53,075 nucleotides of DNA from Tieghemiomyces parasiticus (taxonomy: Eukaryota; Kickxellomycota; Dimargaritomycetes; Dimargaritales; Dimargaritaceae): positions 1-53,075 of the forward strand of contig JANBPT010000225.1 in the NCBI GenBank assembly GCA_027575765.1, written 5' to 3'. The first letter of the stretch is position 1. Every line of letters starts with the position of its first letter. A model generated the notes under the pieces. The model was not told the DNA's origin, did no database searches, and was given only the letters and a program-made list of their open reading frames with translations. This document shows, one piece after another, positions 9,959 to 21,532 of the stretch. The translations under genes and the position numbers were made by a program.

Positions 9959-11851
9959 ATGGTTCTCCCCTGTCCTCCGGGCGCTGCGGTCTGTGCGGCC
10001 GGTATTCACCTCCGCACCTCCCACACACACCACACCATCCCCGCTGCCTCCGCTACGATCGCCACGCCTACCAAGACCACATCCAAGGCCGAGGCTATCA
10101 GCCACCGTCGACTCGTCATTGCGGGGGCCTTCTGTGGTCTAGCCGCCTTTATCGTGACCTGTGTCACCATCCGCCTACTCCTCGCCTACCGCCAGCGCCA
10201 TGCCCAGCGCCGGTCGCGCCGGGATTCGGAGGACCAGGGCCGCGGCCGACTCTTAGTACCCCGTCTCCCTATCTATGAAACCGCCAGCGGACCTCTCTCC
10301 TCGATTCATCCCAGCATGATGCAGCTACACCCGCACGACCTGGCCTCTCCCACCGGCCTGCCACGGCTCGGCGGCCTTGGACCGCGTCCGCTGCGGTCAC
10401 CGTACCTGGGGGTCTACCCTTCCCACCGCATGGGCCTCACTCTCACGGGTCAAACGCGGTCGTCCCCTAAGCCCACGACCCCCACGACCCCGTCTCGCTC
10501 GGTTATCAAGAACGTGCTGGAGGAACCTGTTCAGTTCGCTGATGACGAGGCCCGGCTTCAGCACGACCAGGCCCGCCTGTTCGAATCCCTCTACCCGTAC
10601 AACTCGGTGCCAACCCGGATCACCCAGGACCAGCGGGTATATATCGAAGAGTACGGTGTGAAGGCCTGGGAGTTTATGCCCCCCATCCACCCCACCGCCG
10701 TGGGCCTTGAGCTGGCCCCTACCGGGTTGGCCGATCGGGTGCGTATCCAGACGCGTACCGAGATTGAATTTTTGACGCCTTCGACCACCACGACCGCCAA
10801 GGCACCCGGGCGGCACCAAGAGTGCCTCGTCCACACCAACCTGCCCCTGCCCAGCGACGCCCCAGTCTACTATTTCGAGGTCAAACTCATGACCAAGCCG
10901 GCCGACACCAATGTGGCCATCGGTTTGGTCACCAAACCCTACCCCTCCTGGCGTCTCTGCGGGTGGAACGCGCACTCGGTGGGATTCCACACCGACAGCG
11001 GTTCGCTCTTCCAAAACTCGGCCTTCAAGTCGGTCCTATGCGGCGAACGCTGCTACACCGGCGACGTGATTGGATGCGGGTACCAGCCCCAACAGGGTAC
11101 CGTTTTCTTCACCCGGAACGGCTACCGTCTCCCCACCTACCTCACTAACGTTTGCCGCACGTTCTTCCCGGCCGTATCGGCCAACGGTCCCTGCCAGCTC
11201 AGCGTCAATTTCGGACAGGCTGGGTTCGTGTTCATCGAGGCCAACGTCAAGAAGTGGGGGCTCGGTCCCTTGGAAGGCACTTTGCTGCCCCCGCCCAAGT
11301 ATGCCGACGCGTTGAGCTCGACTACCCTGTTAGCGTCCGCCGGTGAGGTGGAAAGGTCCCCCGGGTGCGGCACGGCCGGTGGTTACGGTCGTCGGGTTTC
11401 TACCAGTACCGAGAGCGATGCCGATACCCTGGTGAGCGGACAGAGCAGCCGACGATCGTCCATGAATACTCAAGATGAGGAGGAATACGGCCATAGGGGT
11501 GACAGTCACCAAACCCGCCCCGAACTTACCCGTGCCACTGCTACGACGACGACGACAACAGCGCTGGGTCCGGTGGACTGGCACTTCCACCCGCATGACC
11601 TGACGAGTCCCTCCCCCTCCGCCGCCTTGACCTCGCGTCTCCTCCCTGGCACCGTCACCGCCGACTTGGCCCACGCCTTGGCCCGCATGCCGTCACCCAC
11701 TCGTCCACTGGTCTCGTTGTCCCCTACACCGGTCCTCGTCGCTACCACCACCGCTCTTGTGGCACCCCCGGCGGTAGCGACGGCTGCCCTGCCCGAGGAG
11801 CTTGATATCGGCGAGCCTGAACCGCGCCGTGTGTTTGGCCGTCCCAACTAG
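9959..11851 (+). CDS. Ssh4/Ear1-like SPRY-domain ubiquitin-ligase adaptor
   Basis: Single exon, 630 residues. The start ATG sits in an ideal context (CCGCCACCATGG). After a short N-terminal region there is one transmembrane segment (about 52-77, L-V-I-A-G-A-F then A-F-I-V-T-C) followed by a basic stop-transfer stretch. Residues about 185-290 form the conserved lead-in (E-E-P-V-Q-F, then E-Y-G-V-K-A-W-E-F). A SPRY domain spans about 301-420 (Y-Y-F-E-V, G-W-N-A-H-S-V-G-F-H, F-F-T-R-N-G). P-P-K-Y at 445-448 is a PPxY motif just after SPRY. This order matches fungal Ssh4/Ear1, endosomal or vacuolar membrane proteins that recruit Rsp5-type ligase to sort permeases. The C-terminal ~180 residues are Ser/Thr/Pro-rich and disordered. 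I infer the role from architecture. Confidence 0.88.
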   Translation: MVLPCPPGAAVCAAGIHLRTSHTHHTIPAASATIATPTKTTSKAEAISHRRLVIAGAFCGLAAFIVTCVTIRLLLAYRQRHAQRRSRRDSEDQGRGRLLVPRLPIYETASGPLSSIHPSMMQLHPHDLASPTGLPRLGGLGPRPLRSPYLGVYPSHRMGLTLTGQTRSSPKPTTPTTPSRSVIKNVLEEPVQFADDEARLQHDQARLFESLYPYNSVPTRITQDQRVYIEEYGVKAWEFMPPIHPTAVGLELAPTGLADRVRIQTRTEIEFLTPSTTTTAKAPGRHQECLVHTNLPLPSDAPVYYFEVKLMTKPADTNVAIGLVTKPYPSWRLCGWNAHSVGFHTDSGSLFQNSAFKSVLCGERCYTGDVIGCGYQPQQGTVFFTRNGYRLPTYLTNVCRTFFPAVSANGPCQLSVNFGQAGFVFIEANVKKWGLGPLEGTLLPPPKYADALSSTTLLASAGEVERSPGCGTAGGYGRRVSTSTESDADTLVSGQSSRRSSMNTQDEEEYGHRGDSHQTRPELTRATATTTTTTALGPVDWHFHPHDLTSPSPSAALTSRLLPGTVTADLAHALARMPSPTRPLVSLSPTPVLVATTTALVAPPAVATAALPEELDIGEPEPRRVFGRPN

Positions 11852-12517
11852 GATGCTCCTCTCCCCTCTCTCTCGCTTCTTCCATTCCCCATTACCGATT
11901 CGGTTTTTAGTCCTTACGCCCCATTCGGTTCATGATATGACATACCTTTGCAGTTCAGTTTCTGCCGTGACAGCCTTGCATTATTCTAGCACCCCTCCCT
12001 CTTGGTTATTCACCGTTAAGGCAGGTTTGAATGTACGTATTCATCGAACAACGCCAATAAATATGACTAATGAAGAACCCTGGTACTGCCTCGTAGTGTC
12101 TAACTCCAGTTTAACTGTAGTAGCGAACCGCTGAATGGTGAGTTATTTGTGCTACAGAGGGGATGGAGGGGGCAGCCGCCATTCCGCTATGTAGGGTCGG
12201 CCCCGTGCTGTTTATACCGCTCATATTTAACTTACTTAGATGAAATACACTTTGTATGTATAAGACTGGGCTGAGGGTTGATTTATGTGAAGGCATAAGA
12301 AATGCGATATGGTAGCAGCTAGCTAAACGAAAAAAAAGAACCCTCATGCAACGATGGACGGATTGGCTCAACAGGTGCCATGTCACAGGAGGGTTGAGGC
12401 AAGGTGGTGGATGGCAACAGGAATAAGCAATCCGGAGCCTAACTATATCTTCGACACCCGTGTTAACCTACGATGGGTGGGTGAGATGCGATGGGCATTG
12501 CAATGCTCGAGCGCGCC
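11852..12517. other. Intergenic between convergent genes
   Basis: This holds the 3' flanks of the SPRY adaptor (+) and glutamine synthetase (-). It is AT-rich, with short ORFs only, and I see no gene. Confidence 0.6.
12056..12061 (+). terminator. Possible poly(A) signal of the SPRY adaptor
   Basis: AATAAA lies about 205 bases after the stop codon on the same strand, in an AT-rich context. It is a motif match only. Confidence 0.35.
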
Positions 12518-15500
12518 TTAGACGGTGAGAAGCAGCTCGGTGTACTTGGGCAGGGTCCAGAACTTGTCACCGACGATGGCCTCCAGGGCGTCGACATGCG
12601 TGCGCACCTCGTCCATGAGCGGGTACACGACATCGTGGGCAATGAAGGCGCCCTTGACGCCGTGGCCGCCCTCTTCCAGGTTAGCGATGGCGTCCTCCAG
12701 CTGCTTGAGCTTCTCGCTGACCCCGGCCAAGTGGGCGCTGGTCTGCTCAAGCAGGTTGATCTCAGCAGTTGGGGTGACCGATACGGCCTTAAGAGCCACG
12801 GCGGACTCTCCGAGCAGACGGCGGTACTCGAAGGCGGCGGGGAGCACGTGCGAGTGCACCAGGAGGGCCAGAGTCTTGGACTCGACGAGCATGTCCTTCT
12901 CGTAGCGCTCCATCATGATGTGGTAGCGCGAGTTAAGCTCCGGCTCCGAAAAGATGGGCACGCGCTTGGTCAGCAACTCCTTGTGGGGGCCCTTGAGCAA
13001 CTCGCCAAAGGCCTCAGGGGCGCTCAGAATGTTGGGCAGGCTGCGCTTCTTGGCCGCCTCGACCCAGTCAGACGAGTAACCGTCGCCCTCGAAGCGGATG
13101 GGCTTGGACTTGATGACAAAGTCGCGCACGACGTTGAGCTGATCCTGGGTGGAGGGGAACTCCTTATCGCCCTTGGCCTCGATCAGGGCGGCGGTGACTT
13201 CACGCAGCGAGTCAGCCACGGCACAGTTGAGCAGGGTGACCGGGAACGACGGGGACTGCTTGGAACCCACAGCGCGGAACTCAAACTTGTTGCCAGTGAA
13301 GGCGAACGGCGAGGTACGGTTGCGGTCCGTCAGGTCACGCTCAATGTGGGGCAAGGTCGACACCTTGAGGTCGAGCACGGTACCGCCCAGCTTGACGGTC
13401 TGGAACTGGGGCACCGAGAAGTTGCGGATGGGACGCTTCTCCTCAATGGAGTCCAGGACTTCATTCAGCTGGGTACCCAGGAAGATGGATACGATGGCCG
13501 GCGGGGCCTCATGGGCGCCCAGGCGGTGCTGGTTGCTGGCGCTGGAGATGGAGGCTAGCATGACGGCGGCGTGTTTGTGCACGGCGTTCAGCACAGCCAC
13601 GAGGAAGAGCAGGAAGCGGTAGTTGGTCTCGGGCTTGACGGAGGGGTCGAGCAGGTTCTCGCCGCGATCGGTACTCAGAGACCAGTTGCAGTGCTTGCCA
13701 GACCCGTTGATGCCAGCAAAGGGCTTCTCGTGGAATAGGGCCTTGAGGCCGTGGCGGTGGGCCACCTTGTGCAGCACCTCCATGGTGAGCAGGTTGTGGT
13801 CGACAGCGACAGCGGCTTCCTCAAAGATAGGGGCGACCTCGAACTGGGCGGGGGCCACCTCGTTATGGCGGGTCTTGAGCGGGACGCCCAGACGGTACAG
13901 CTCGAGCTCCATCTCGCTCATGACGGCCAATACCCGCGAGGGCATGTTGCCAAAGTAGTGGTCCTCCAGCTGCTGGTGGCGCGGGGGCAGGTTACCGAGC
14001 AGGGTGCGGCCACAGATCTTCAGGTCGGGGCGCAGCGAGTAGAGACCGCGGTCAATCAAGAAGAATTCCTGTTCGGTACCCAGGGTGGTGGTGACTTGGG
14101 CGGCCGGGGACTGGGAGGTCACCGAACGCGGAGAGATGAGAGAGAGCAGCTCCACGGAAGCCTTGGACACGGCGGCGCAGGAGCGCAGGAGAGGGGTCTT
14201 CTCGTCCAGGGCTTCGCCGTTGTACGAGATGTACACGGAAGGAATGTAGAGCACCTTGGTGCCGTTCGGGCCGGGCTGGATGAACATAGGCGAGCAGGTA
14301 TCCCACACGGTGTAGCCGCGGGCCTCAAAGGTGGAGCGCATGCCACCGGAGGGGAAGCTGGAGGCATCAGGCTCAGACTGCAGGAGCTGGGAGCCGGAGA
14401 AGGCATCGATGGCGGCGTACTGAATCAGACAGGCAAGTGAGGGGGTATGGATCGAGATGGGATCGGTGAAGGATGGACAAGATAGACAGAAGGATGGTGC
14501 GTTAGTCAAACTGTGCGGAAGAAGGGTAGGTGGGAAGGGCGAAGAGAGGAAGTAGGGAGGTGGGCACACGCTACAAGGCAGGACTGCAACGCAAGTGTAC
14601 CTCGCCGTTAGCCGCCGGGCTCTCGAACCCGAAGCAATGAGCGTATAAAGCGAGTTCTGCGCGACAGAGCGACGGCAGTCTCGTTAGGAAGGAAAACACG
14701 GCTAGGATTATAGACCAGGAGGAAGAGACATGGGAATCGTGAGCCCGCAAAGCCTTGGGAAATCCACGATGTAACAGCCATTATTTCAGTCACTGACTCC
14801 CGCGCGATTCCGCCTACTTGCAGCGATAAGGGGAAACGTCCTCCGCAATCGGCCGAGGTCACGGATGGGATAGTGTGAACACACACACAAGGTGAGGTCA
14901 CACACACACACACACCCAGACCTCTATACAGTTACCCCCCACGCAGGTCTGCGTTATCGATAAGGGTCCCGTAGATAAGAGCAGCGAGGCTGGTAAACAA
15001 TGAAAGCAGTCCCGGAAACAAGAGGGGAGGGGAAAAATGGAACGGGAGTGGGACTTCGAATATACTTGCGCATCCAGTTGATCACCCAAAGCCATTCACC
15101 CTAGCCTTGCCTCCCGTTTCACAGCCGATTAATGTGGGACACGGGGGGAAGCAGTGCCAGAAACATGGAGAAGGGGTCGATACGACCAGCTCACGGCGAG
15201 AAGTCTAATGTATGACAAGGAAGAGGAAAGGGGCTTACCTCACCACCCAGGGTGCTCTGGAATGTCAGGAACGAGTCGTGCTTCTCGGCAGTGGAGTCGG
15301 TCTGGGGCTGGAACCAGTGGGTGAAGTGGGTGGCACCGCGGTCCATGGCCCAGACGCGCACGGCGTGGGAGATGGCGTCGGCGGTGGCCTTGGACAGGTT
15401 CTGGTGGCCGCGCTTCTGCTTCAGAAACTCGGCAAAGACTGGCTTGGGCAGGGCCTTAGAGATATCCTTGGTGGTGAAGACATACTCATTGTAGATCTCG

Positions 15501-15601
15501 GACGGGTACAGGGCCTTGCCGCTCTCAGACCGCGGGAAGGGTACCGTGCGACCGGGGCGGTTGACAGCCTCTAGAAGGGTGGACTTGCGTTCTTGCGACA
15601 T
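12518..15601 (-). CDS. Glutamine synthetase type III (GSIII/GlnN)
   Basis: Two exons (complement): 15239-15601 and 12518-14419, joined in phase 0 to give 754 residues (GSIII is usually about 700-730). It makes glutamine from glutamate, ammonia and ATP. GSIII hallmarks are clear: T-H-F-T-H-W-F-Q-P near residue 96, E-K-H-D-S-F, F-S-G-S-Q-L-L-Q-S-E-P-D-A-S-S-F-P just after the junction, F-E-A-R-G-Y-T-V-W-D, A-P-A-Q-F-E-V-A-P, and F-A-G-I-N-G-S-G-K-H-C-N-W-S for substrate binding. Across the junction the family alignment is continuous, so no exon is missing. The intron is 819 bases, the longest here, and carries an AC microsatellite. Most studied fungi use the unrelated-length GSII (about 350 residues), so a GSIII is notable. 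No organelle-targeting peptide is evident. Confidence 0.94.
14878..14915 (+). repeat. AC dinucleotide microsatellite in the glutamine synthetase intron
   Basis: Two AC/CA tracts are separated by ggtgaggt inside the 819-base intron. Confidence 0.85.
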
Positions 15602-18015
15602 GGTGATGACTGAGATTCACGAGTGGGGAGTTGGAAGAGGTGAAAGCGTGGGCGGTATGGGAGCAGAAAAGGTGAGCGAGAAAGGTAGGCATGTGGGAGC
15701 AGAGAGCGGCCAAGCGAGTTGGACGTCACGTCGGGGGGCAGGGTGGCGGAGGGAGGGAGCGACTGATCAGCACACCTTCCCGGCCCATAGGCATTTGGAA
15801 CCAGCCAGGGTCACCAGTCACGGTGGTCAGGCTAAAACCGAAGGGCTAATATCCGGACTCGCAAAGTAGCTGTCACCAGGGGAGTCAGGGACATACCTTG
15901 AGAATTGCGGTTGTGATGATGGTGAGTAATGGTTAGACTAAGAGGGGCGGTACTAAACGGGCAGGATATACAGAAAACACTACGAATACAAAAGTGATGT
16001 GATGGAGAGACGGGAGGCACGGGAGGTGGGCCGAATATATAGTCTCGGGCGAAATTGGGGAAGCAATATTGAGGGAGCGGAGAGCAGGGTAGGCAGCGGG
16101 GGCGAAGGCATTGATGGGCTGGCCTACTATGGATGTCGCCGATATGGTAAGCGCATACAGAGATGGAGTGGGCGAGAGCAGAGATAGGCCTAGCCCATTG
16201 TCCAGTTCCAGTGACTGGCCCATGGCAATAGGAAGTCCCCATCCCATTCAGCAGGGCTCAAGATAAAGGTGGGCATCCACTACTGACGCATCAAACCAGA
16301 GGGCGGAGGGGGGGGGGAAGAGTGGGATTATCCTCTCTCTCTCCCCCCTCTCATTATCTCCCTGCATATACAGTCTAGGACCTGGACAGCGGGGACCGGC
16401 GGCATGGAAGGAAGAGGGGTCGCTTGTAAGCACCTGGTGAGGCCAGCATCAGCAGGCCCTCCTGTATCCCACCCCGTCTACTGGTGAGGTTCTTACAGCG
16501 TTCCGGTTGGCGGCTCCCAATGGGAAGGGCCGGGACGACAGCTTCAGATTTCTCCACCACCCGAATGGCTGACTTCCCAAAGCGAGCAGCCCAGGGGAGG
16601 CTCCCTGGCCTGTAACGGCGTGGCCATATTGGTGCGCAGGCCCATGCCGAGCGAGCCAGTGACGTGCTGGAGATTAGGGGGTTATGGACATCTAGAAGAG
16701 CACCGTACGGGCTGGGTCGACAGCCACATATGTCTGGCTGCCCGCTGGCACGCTGTATGCTCGCCCCTTCCCCTACATGCTGGCGAGGGCCCGCTTTCCC
16801 GGCCTTGGGCGATGGCTCTACGGCGCTGTGCCTCGCAGACATTCGCCTGTCGGCAGCCCTCCTTCATGGATAAACGCTGCCCTGTGGCATGCTACGCCCT
16901 GATCGTTATCGGCCGGTCTATCGTGGAAAATAGCGGCGGGAGAGGGTACGCACAGCCTGAGTACCGTTGGGTGTGAGTAGGGTCGGGGGAAAAGATAGTC
17001 CTCATGGGACCTCGCATTTAATCGATGGGACTGCAGGCCGTGATGGCCCGCCGATCCTCCCGGGCCAATCAGCTTGTCCGGATATACCTGGAGATACGGG
17101 TCGTATGCGCACCCTTTGGCTCGTGCGATAAGCAAGCGCATGACCAAAATTGGGTACTGCTGATAAAGGGAGCGGGTGGCTCTGGTATCGACAGTTGTGG
17201 GCGGGTGTGGGCACCGGGGACGTGCCACCCAATACACCCCCGACGTTGCGATAGCCGGGCGATAAGGGTTGGCAGGGCGACGTTTGATTGGCGTGGGGAT
17301 TATGTGGGGGGGGGGAGAGGGTGGTGTATTGGGTAGAATGGGGGGCTAATATCAGGCGCTGAGGCACCAACAGAGAAGTAATCGCAAGTCCAGGACGGCC
17401 ATCACACCACGACCCTCGGTGTTCAGACCCCACATGTTATGACTGGTCCAGCAGACTCAGCACGATAGCAGAATGTCCGCGTGACGGTGGCGGCAACAGT
17501 GGCTTGAGGGGCCGGGGATATCGATTTTCCCTGCCACGACGGCCTGTCTGATCAAGTCCCTTGGGGTGGCCCCACATTGGGCTTAGAGTGGATATTTGCC
17601 AACGACCGGTCCAGGTGGGCCAGGGACGAATCACAGCCAATAGGCACGGGCTCCGCAGCCGAAAGCACACACGGGAAACCGACCATGCCCCCAGCGCCCC
17701 TCAGTTGCTCCACTGACCACGCGTTGCCTACGCGTTCAGTTCGTCAGCATTCACTGTCATACAGAACAAGTCACAGCTTAGCGGTATTTTTCGACCAGAC
17801 CTTGACTTACTCACCACACCGCCCCGGTGTCTGACAGTACATCCCTGTGGTCGGGATAAACCGGGGCGCTCGCAGATATACTCGGATCGTCCCGACCTGT
17901 GTCTAAAAAGGGCGCGGCTGTTTATTAATAGAAAGTAGGGCATGGCAAAGCCCAGGGCTGAATCCCACACGAGCTAATGGGGGTGGGTGGGTGGCTGGAA
18001 ATAGCGCTTAGTGGG
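15602..18015. other. 2.4 kb without recognisable genes
   Basis: This lies upstream of glutamine synthetase and downstream of the GABA transaminase, both on the minus strand. It should contain the glutamine synthetase promoter; a TATATA-type site lies near 16033-16038, about 430 bases upstream of the ATG. G runs occur at 16308-16317 and 17306-17315. ORFs of 118-155 residues overlap on both strands at 16375-16976 but resemble nothing known. Confidence 0.5.
17921..17926 (-). terminator. Possible poly(A) signal of GABA transaminase
   Basis: TTTATT on the plus strand reads AATAAA on the minus strand, about 90 bases after the stop codon of the aminotransferase. Confidence 0.4.
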
Positions 18016-19868
18016 CTAGGCCCAGAACTGCAGGGTCTTATCCACCCGTTCGAGGAAGTGGTCGGCGTGGTGCTTCTCGAAGGTCAGCATGGGACGCAGG
18101 CGGACCGTGACCTCCCCGCACACGCCCATGTTGACACCCAGCTGGCGCATACCACCCACGAAGCGGTTGCGCAGCTCAGGGGTAGCGAAGTCGAATGCCA
18201 GGAAGGTGCCCTCGCCGCGCAGGTTGGTGAAGGTCTTGGGGTGTCTTTCGGCAAGGCTCGCCAGGCCTCGCTTGAGGTGATGGCCGGTCTGCTGGACCAC
18301 CTGGAGCAAGTCGTCCTGCATCACCGTATCGACAATGGCCTTGGCGTGGAGGGCCCGCACGGGGTCTCCCATCCAGGTATTGAAGTTACGGAAGGGCTGG
18401 TCGGGGCGCAGCTTTTGGGTGTGGTAGAACCCAGCCGCCTGGAACTTTTTACTGAAGGTCACGGCGTCGGGGGCGTTGGCCGCATCCAGACCCCACTGCT
18501 CATGGGCCCAAAAGGTGCCGGTGGCGCCCACGCCGGTCTGGACCTCATCGACAATAAGGAGCACGTCGAGACGACGGGTCAAGTCGCGGAGCCCGCGGAA
18601 AAAGGCCGGGCTGGCATGGTTGTCACCGCCTTCACTCTGAATGGGCTCGACTACCACGGCAGCTACAGGGACCGAGCTCTCGCGGATGACGGCCTCGGTG
18701 GCCTCCAGGCAGCGCTGCTCCTCCTGGGCGTTCTCCGCCGTGTAGTCTTCCAGTGGATAGCGGAGCTGCGGAAACGGCGCCTCAGGCCACGGGAATGCTG
18801 GAATGTCCAGTTTGTGGATCGCCTTGGAGCGCGTCGTAGAAAGTGACCCCAACATGCGGCCGTGGAAGGCCTTACGGAAGCTCAGGATGGCCAGGTGGGG
18901 GCTGCCCGGCGGCTGGTTATGCATGCAGGTAGAAGCCTCCTTGGATCCCGCCATTTTGAAGTTTGGGCCGCGGTGTTTGGCTTGGTGGTGCATGAAGGCC
19001 GCCTTGTAGGCCAGCTCGTTGGCGCAGGACCCGCACATGGCTGATGGCAAACGGTAGGGGGAAGGGTGGTGGTGTTGGGTGTGCCCAGGCCCAGGTGAGT
19101 TGGAGTTACATGAAAGCCAGTGGCGCTGATAATAATGATAATGATGAGGTGGGGAGGATCAACATCCGCCAACCGATCCCACCATGGTCCCAAAACAAAG
19201 CGGGGTACCGACGTCACTCGGGCCCCCTTACCCCACTGGCAAAACAGTCACACGCACGTACATGGGGGAGGTGGAGCGGGAATGGAGAGGGGGGGAAGAC
19301 TGCCCACTCAGGCACCCCAACACTATGCCGATAGAGTCGCATCCGGCCATTACTTACTTGTGAAGACCTGGTCAAGGCCGGCGGGGGCCACGCGCATGAA
19401 CGACTCGCGCAGCGTATGGGTCCAGTCCATAGGCGGGAAAACGCCGAGGCAGGACCGATTCGCGAGGGCCGTCAGCATCTCGGGGCTTCGCGAAATCTCC
19501 AGGATGGCCGGGTGATTGTAGCCCAGCGGGATCGAGGCAATTTGGCAGTACACGTCGAGGAACTGGTTACCGTCGGCGTCCGACAGGTAGTTGCCCACAG
19601 ACTTGGTCAGGTCGGTCATAAACATAGCTGCCCGGGGGTCCTGCAGCTGGTCGAGCTCCTCGAGGAGGCTGACCGACTTAGGGCCCGGGATGGTGTCAGT
19701 CTTGACGACCGGGGCTGTCGGTTCGGTCGGGAACCAGGTCGACGAGGCCATGGCCCGGCGGGCTAGGAGGGTCGGAGCCAGGCGGCGGCTGGTCAGGGTG
19801 GTCGTCCAAGCCAGGCGGGAAGTGGCGGCCGGGACTGAAACCAGCCGGCGGGTACCGTTGAGCAGCAT
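18016..19868 (-). CDS. UGA1: 4-aminobutyrate aminotransferase
   Basis: Two exons (complement): 19358-19868 and 18016-19040, joined at a split Thr codon to give 511 residues. It is a class III PLP-dependent enzyme that converts GABA and 2-oxoglutarate to succinic semialdehyde and glutamate. The junction reads G-L-D-Q-V-F-T-T-M-C-G-S-C-A-N-E, typical of the family. Further matches are F-H-G-R-M-L-G-S-L-S-T-T-R-S-K, I-Q-S-E-G-G-D-N-H-A-S, D-E-V-Q-T-G-V-G-A-T-G and the PLP lysine in F-S-K-K (366-369). The first ~40 residues are rich in Arg, Ser, Thr and Leu with no acidic residues, which suggests a mitochondrial presequence. Yeast Uga1 is cytosolic, so mitochondrial location is inferred. A second Met near residue 40 could give a cytosolic form. 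Confidence 0.94.
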
Positions 19869-21532
19869 ACCGTGGAGAAGTGGAGGGTTGGGTCAAGAAA
19901 GGTGGGTGAAAAGAGCGGATAGATAAAAGTACAAGAAGGTTAGGCAACTATGAGTGAAGAGCTGAGAAAGAGGTCAAGTTCTTTTCCCCTAGGGCCAGCG
20001 AAGAGTGTGGACTATAAGAGCGGAGGTCGGTTGGCGGCTCAAGGATCAGGCTGGCCACCGATGAAGTGGGCCGAAAGCCTAAGGGAGGGGTATCCGCAAA
20101 TGGAGAGACTGGTGGCTGCGCTGCGCCCACTCATCCTGTCCCACGCTGATGGGAAACACGGCGGGGTATGGGCGTAGCAACTAAGCCGGTCTAGTAGACG
20201 CTGGTTTCAATTACAACCCCCGCCCTCCCGCCTTCAAGTATGACGACCTCATAGGGTTCCTCTATACGATGCGACAGCCCTACTGGAGGACGGAAATGCT
20301 GGGAATATAATCCAGCAAGGGCTGCACTGGATGTTTTCGAAGATGGTGGGCGGAACGTGAGTTGTAAACTTCCAAAAGCCACCAAGCCTTTCAAAGTAGA
20401 CTGTAGGCTACTGCACTGTTCGCCCATACCAAGCTATTGGGGCAGATTGATCGTCAATCTCAATAACCTCAAAGCAGGTAGAAATAAAAACGCCACCTGC
20501 TTCATCTTTGCTGCTCGCCAAATCGATTACGCATCAGAAGAAATTAGTCAGGTCATACCTGTTGTGCCTCGCCCACCTGACCGGCAGCCAAACTCCTTGC
20601 CGTCGCATTGACCTTCCTTGGTAGGCCTAACCAATATCCAGGTGATGTATTGTTTCTTTCCCGCAAAGCAGATAGAGAGGGGAACTTAGTAGGTATGCCA
20701 GCTCCAGGTCCGCTCGCTAGACGCTATGTTCATTCCATTGGTGCGCTTGGATAGGACTACCAGCCGCCAATGTACAGCACTGAAATCCAGGGTTATCGAA
20801 GGGGTTGTCGGTACCTTCGCTCCCCCAATCACTCCCAGTATCGTGTCCATCCTTACGTCCACACACTTGAGGACTGGTCTGCTTCATTACGCTGATCCGT
20901 CCAATCAGTCAAGAGAGACACAGCGCAGGCGTGACCAAATCGTCCCGCCTAAGTTGCGTCCTTGTCCCATCCCAGGGTAAACAGCAAAATAATAACATAG
21001 CTGAATTTACCCCTTCGGCGCTGCCCTTCTAGGTCCACCGTTCCTTTACTCCAATCTCATGGTAGTGTCACTACTTCCAGCAACGAGTTCCGGTGGTTTA
21101 CATTCCTGCGTTCCAGAACGTATCCGCGGGTTAAGGATCCTGGCAGGGCGTGTGTTGGCCTGGCCCTCCACCTACACGGGATGGAAACTCCGATCCTAGC
21201 GAACCCCCCGTCCGTATCCGTGTTTACCTCTACTGGCAAAAACCGCTGCTGCTTGCAGTATTCTGGTTACCAGATTCGTAAACACGCAGGGGAGGGTGTG
21301 CCCGGCCAGATTTCTAACCGCATACCTTCCAACGACATCCGTTAATCTACACTCATTGTTTTGGCTACGTTGTTTATTATATCCGCTCTCCATTCTCCAA
21401 CTTTGCTATTCCTAATCCTGTATAGTCTATTCGTCCATCTCCCCTGACCTACTCTAGCAGTCAGTCCCACGGGTGTCTCGATTTATTCCCATTGTCATCA
21501 GTGCAAGGCCACTACGTCGTTGATTGCCCACC
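19869..21532. other. Divergent intergenic region, GABA transaminase and MCM7
   Basis: This 1.66 kb lies between the starts of the aminotransferase (-) and MCM7 (+), so both promoters should be here. ORFs do not exceed 84 residues and none is recognisable. Confidence 0.6.

Noticed and set aside
14610..14660. Minus-strand GGGTTCGAG resembling a tRNA T-loop
   Set aside because: The invariant C61 partner is missing and no acceptor stem or D-arm could be found.
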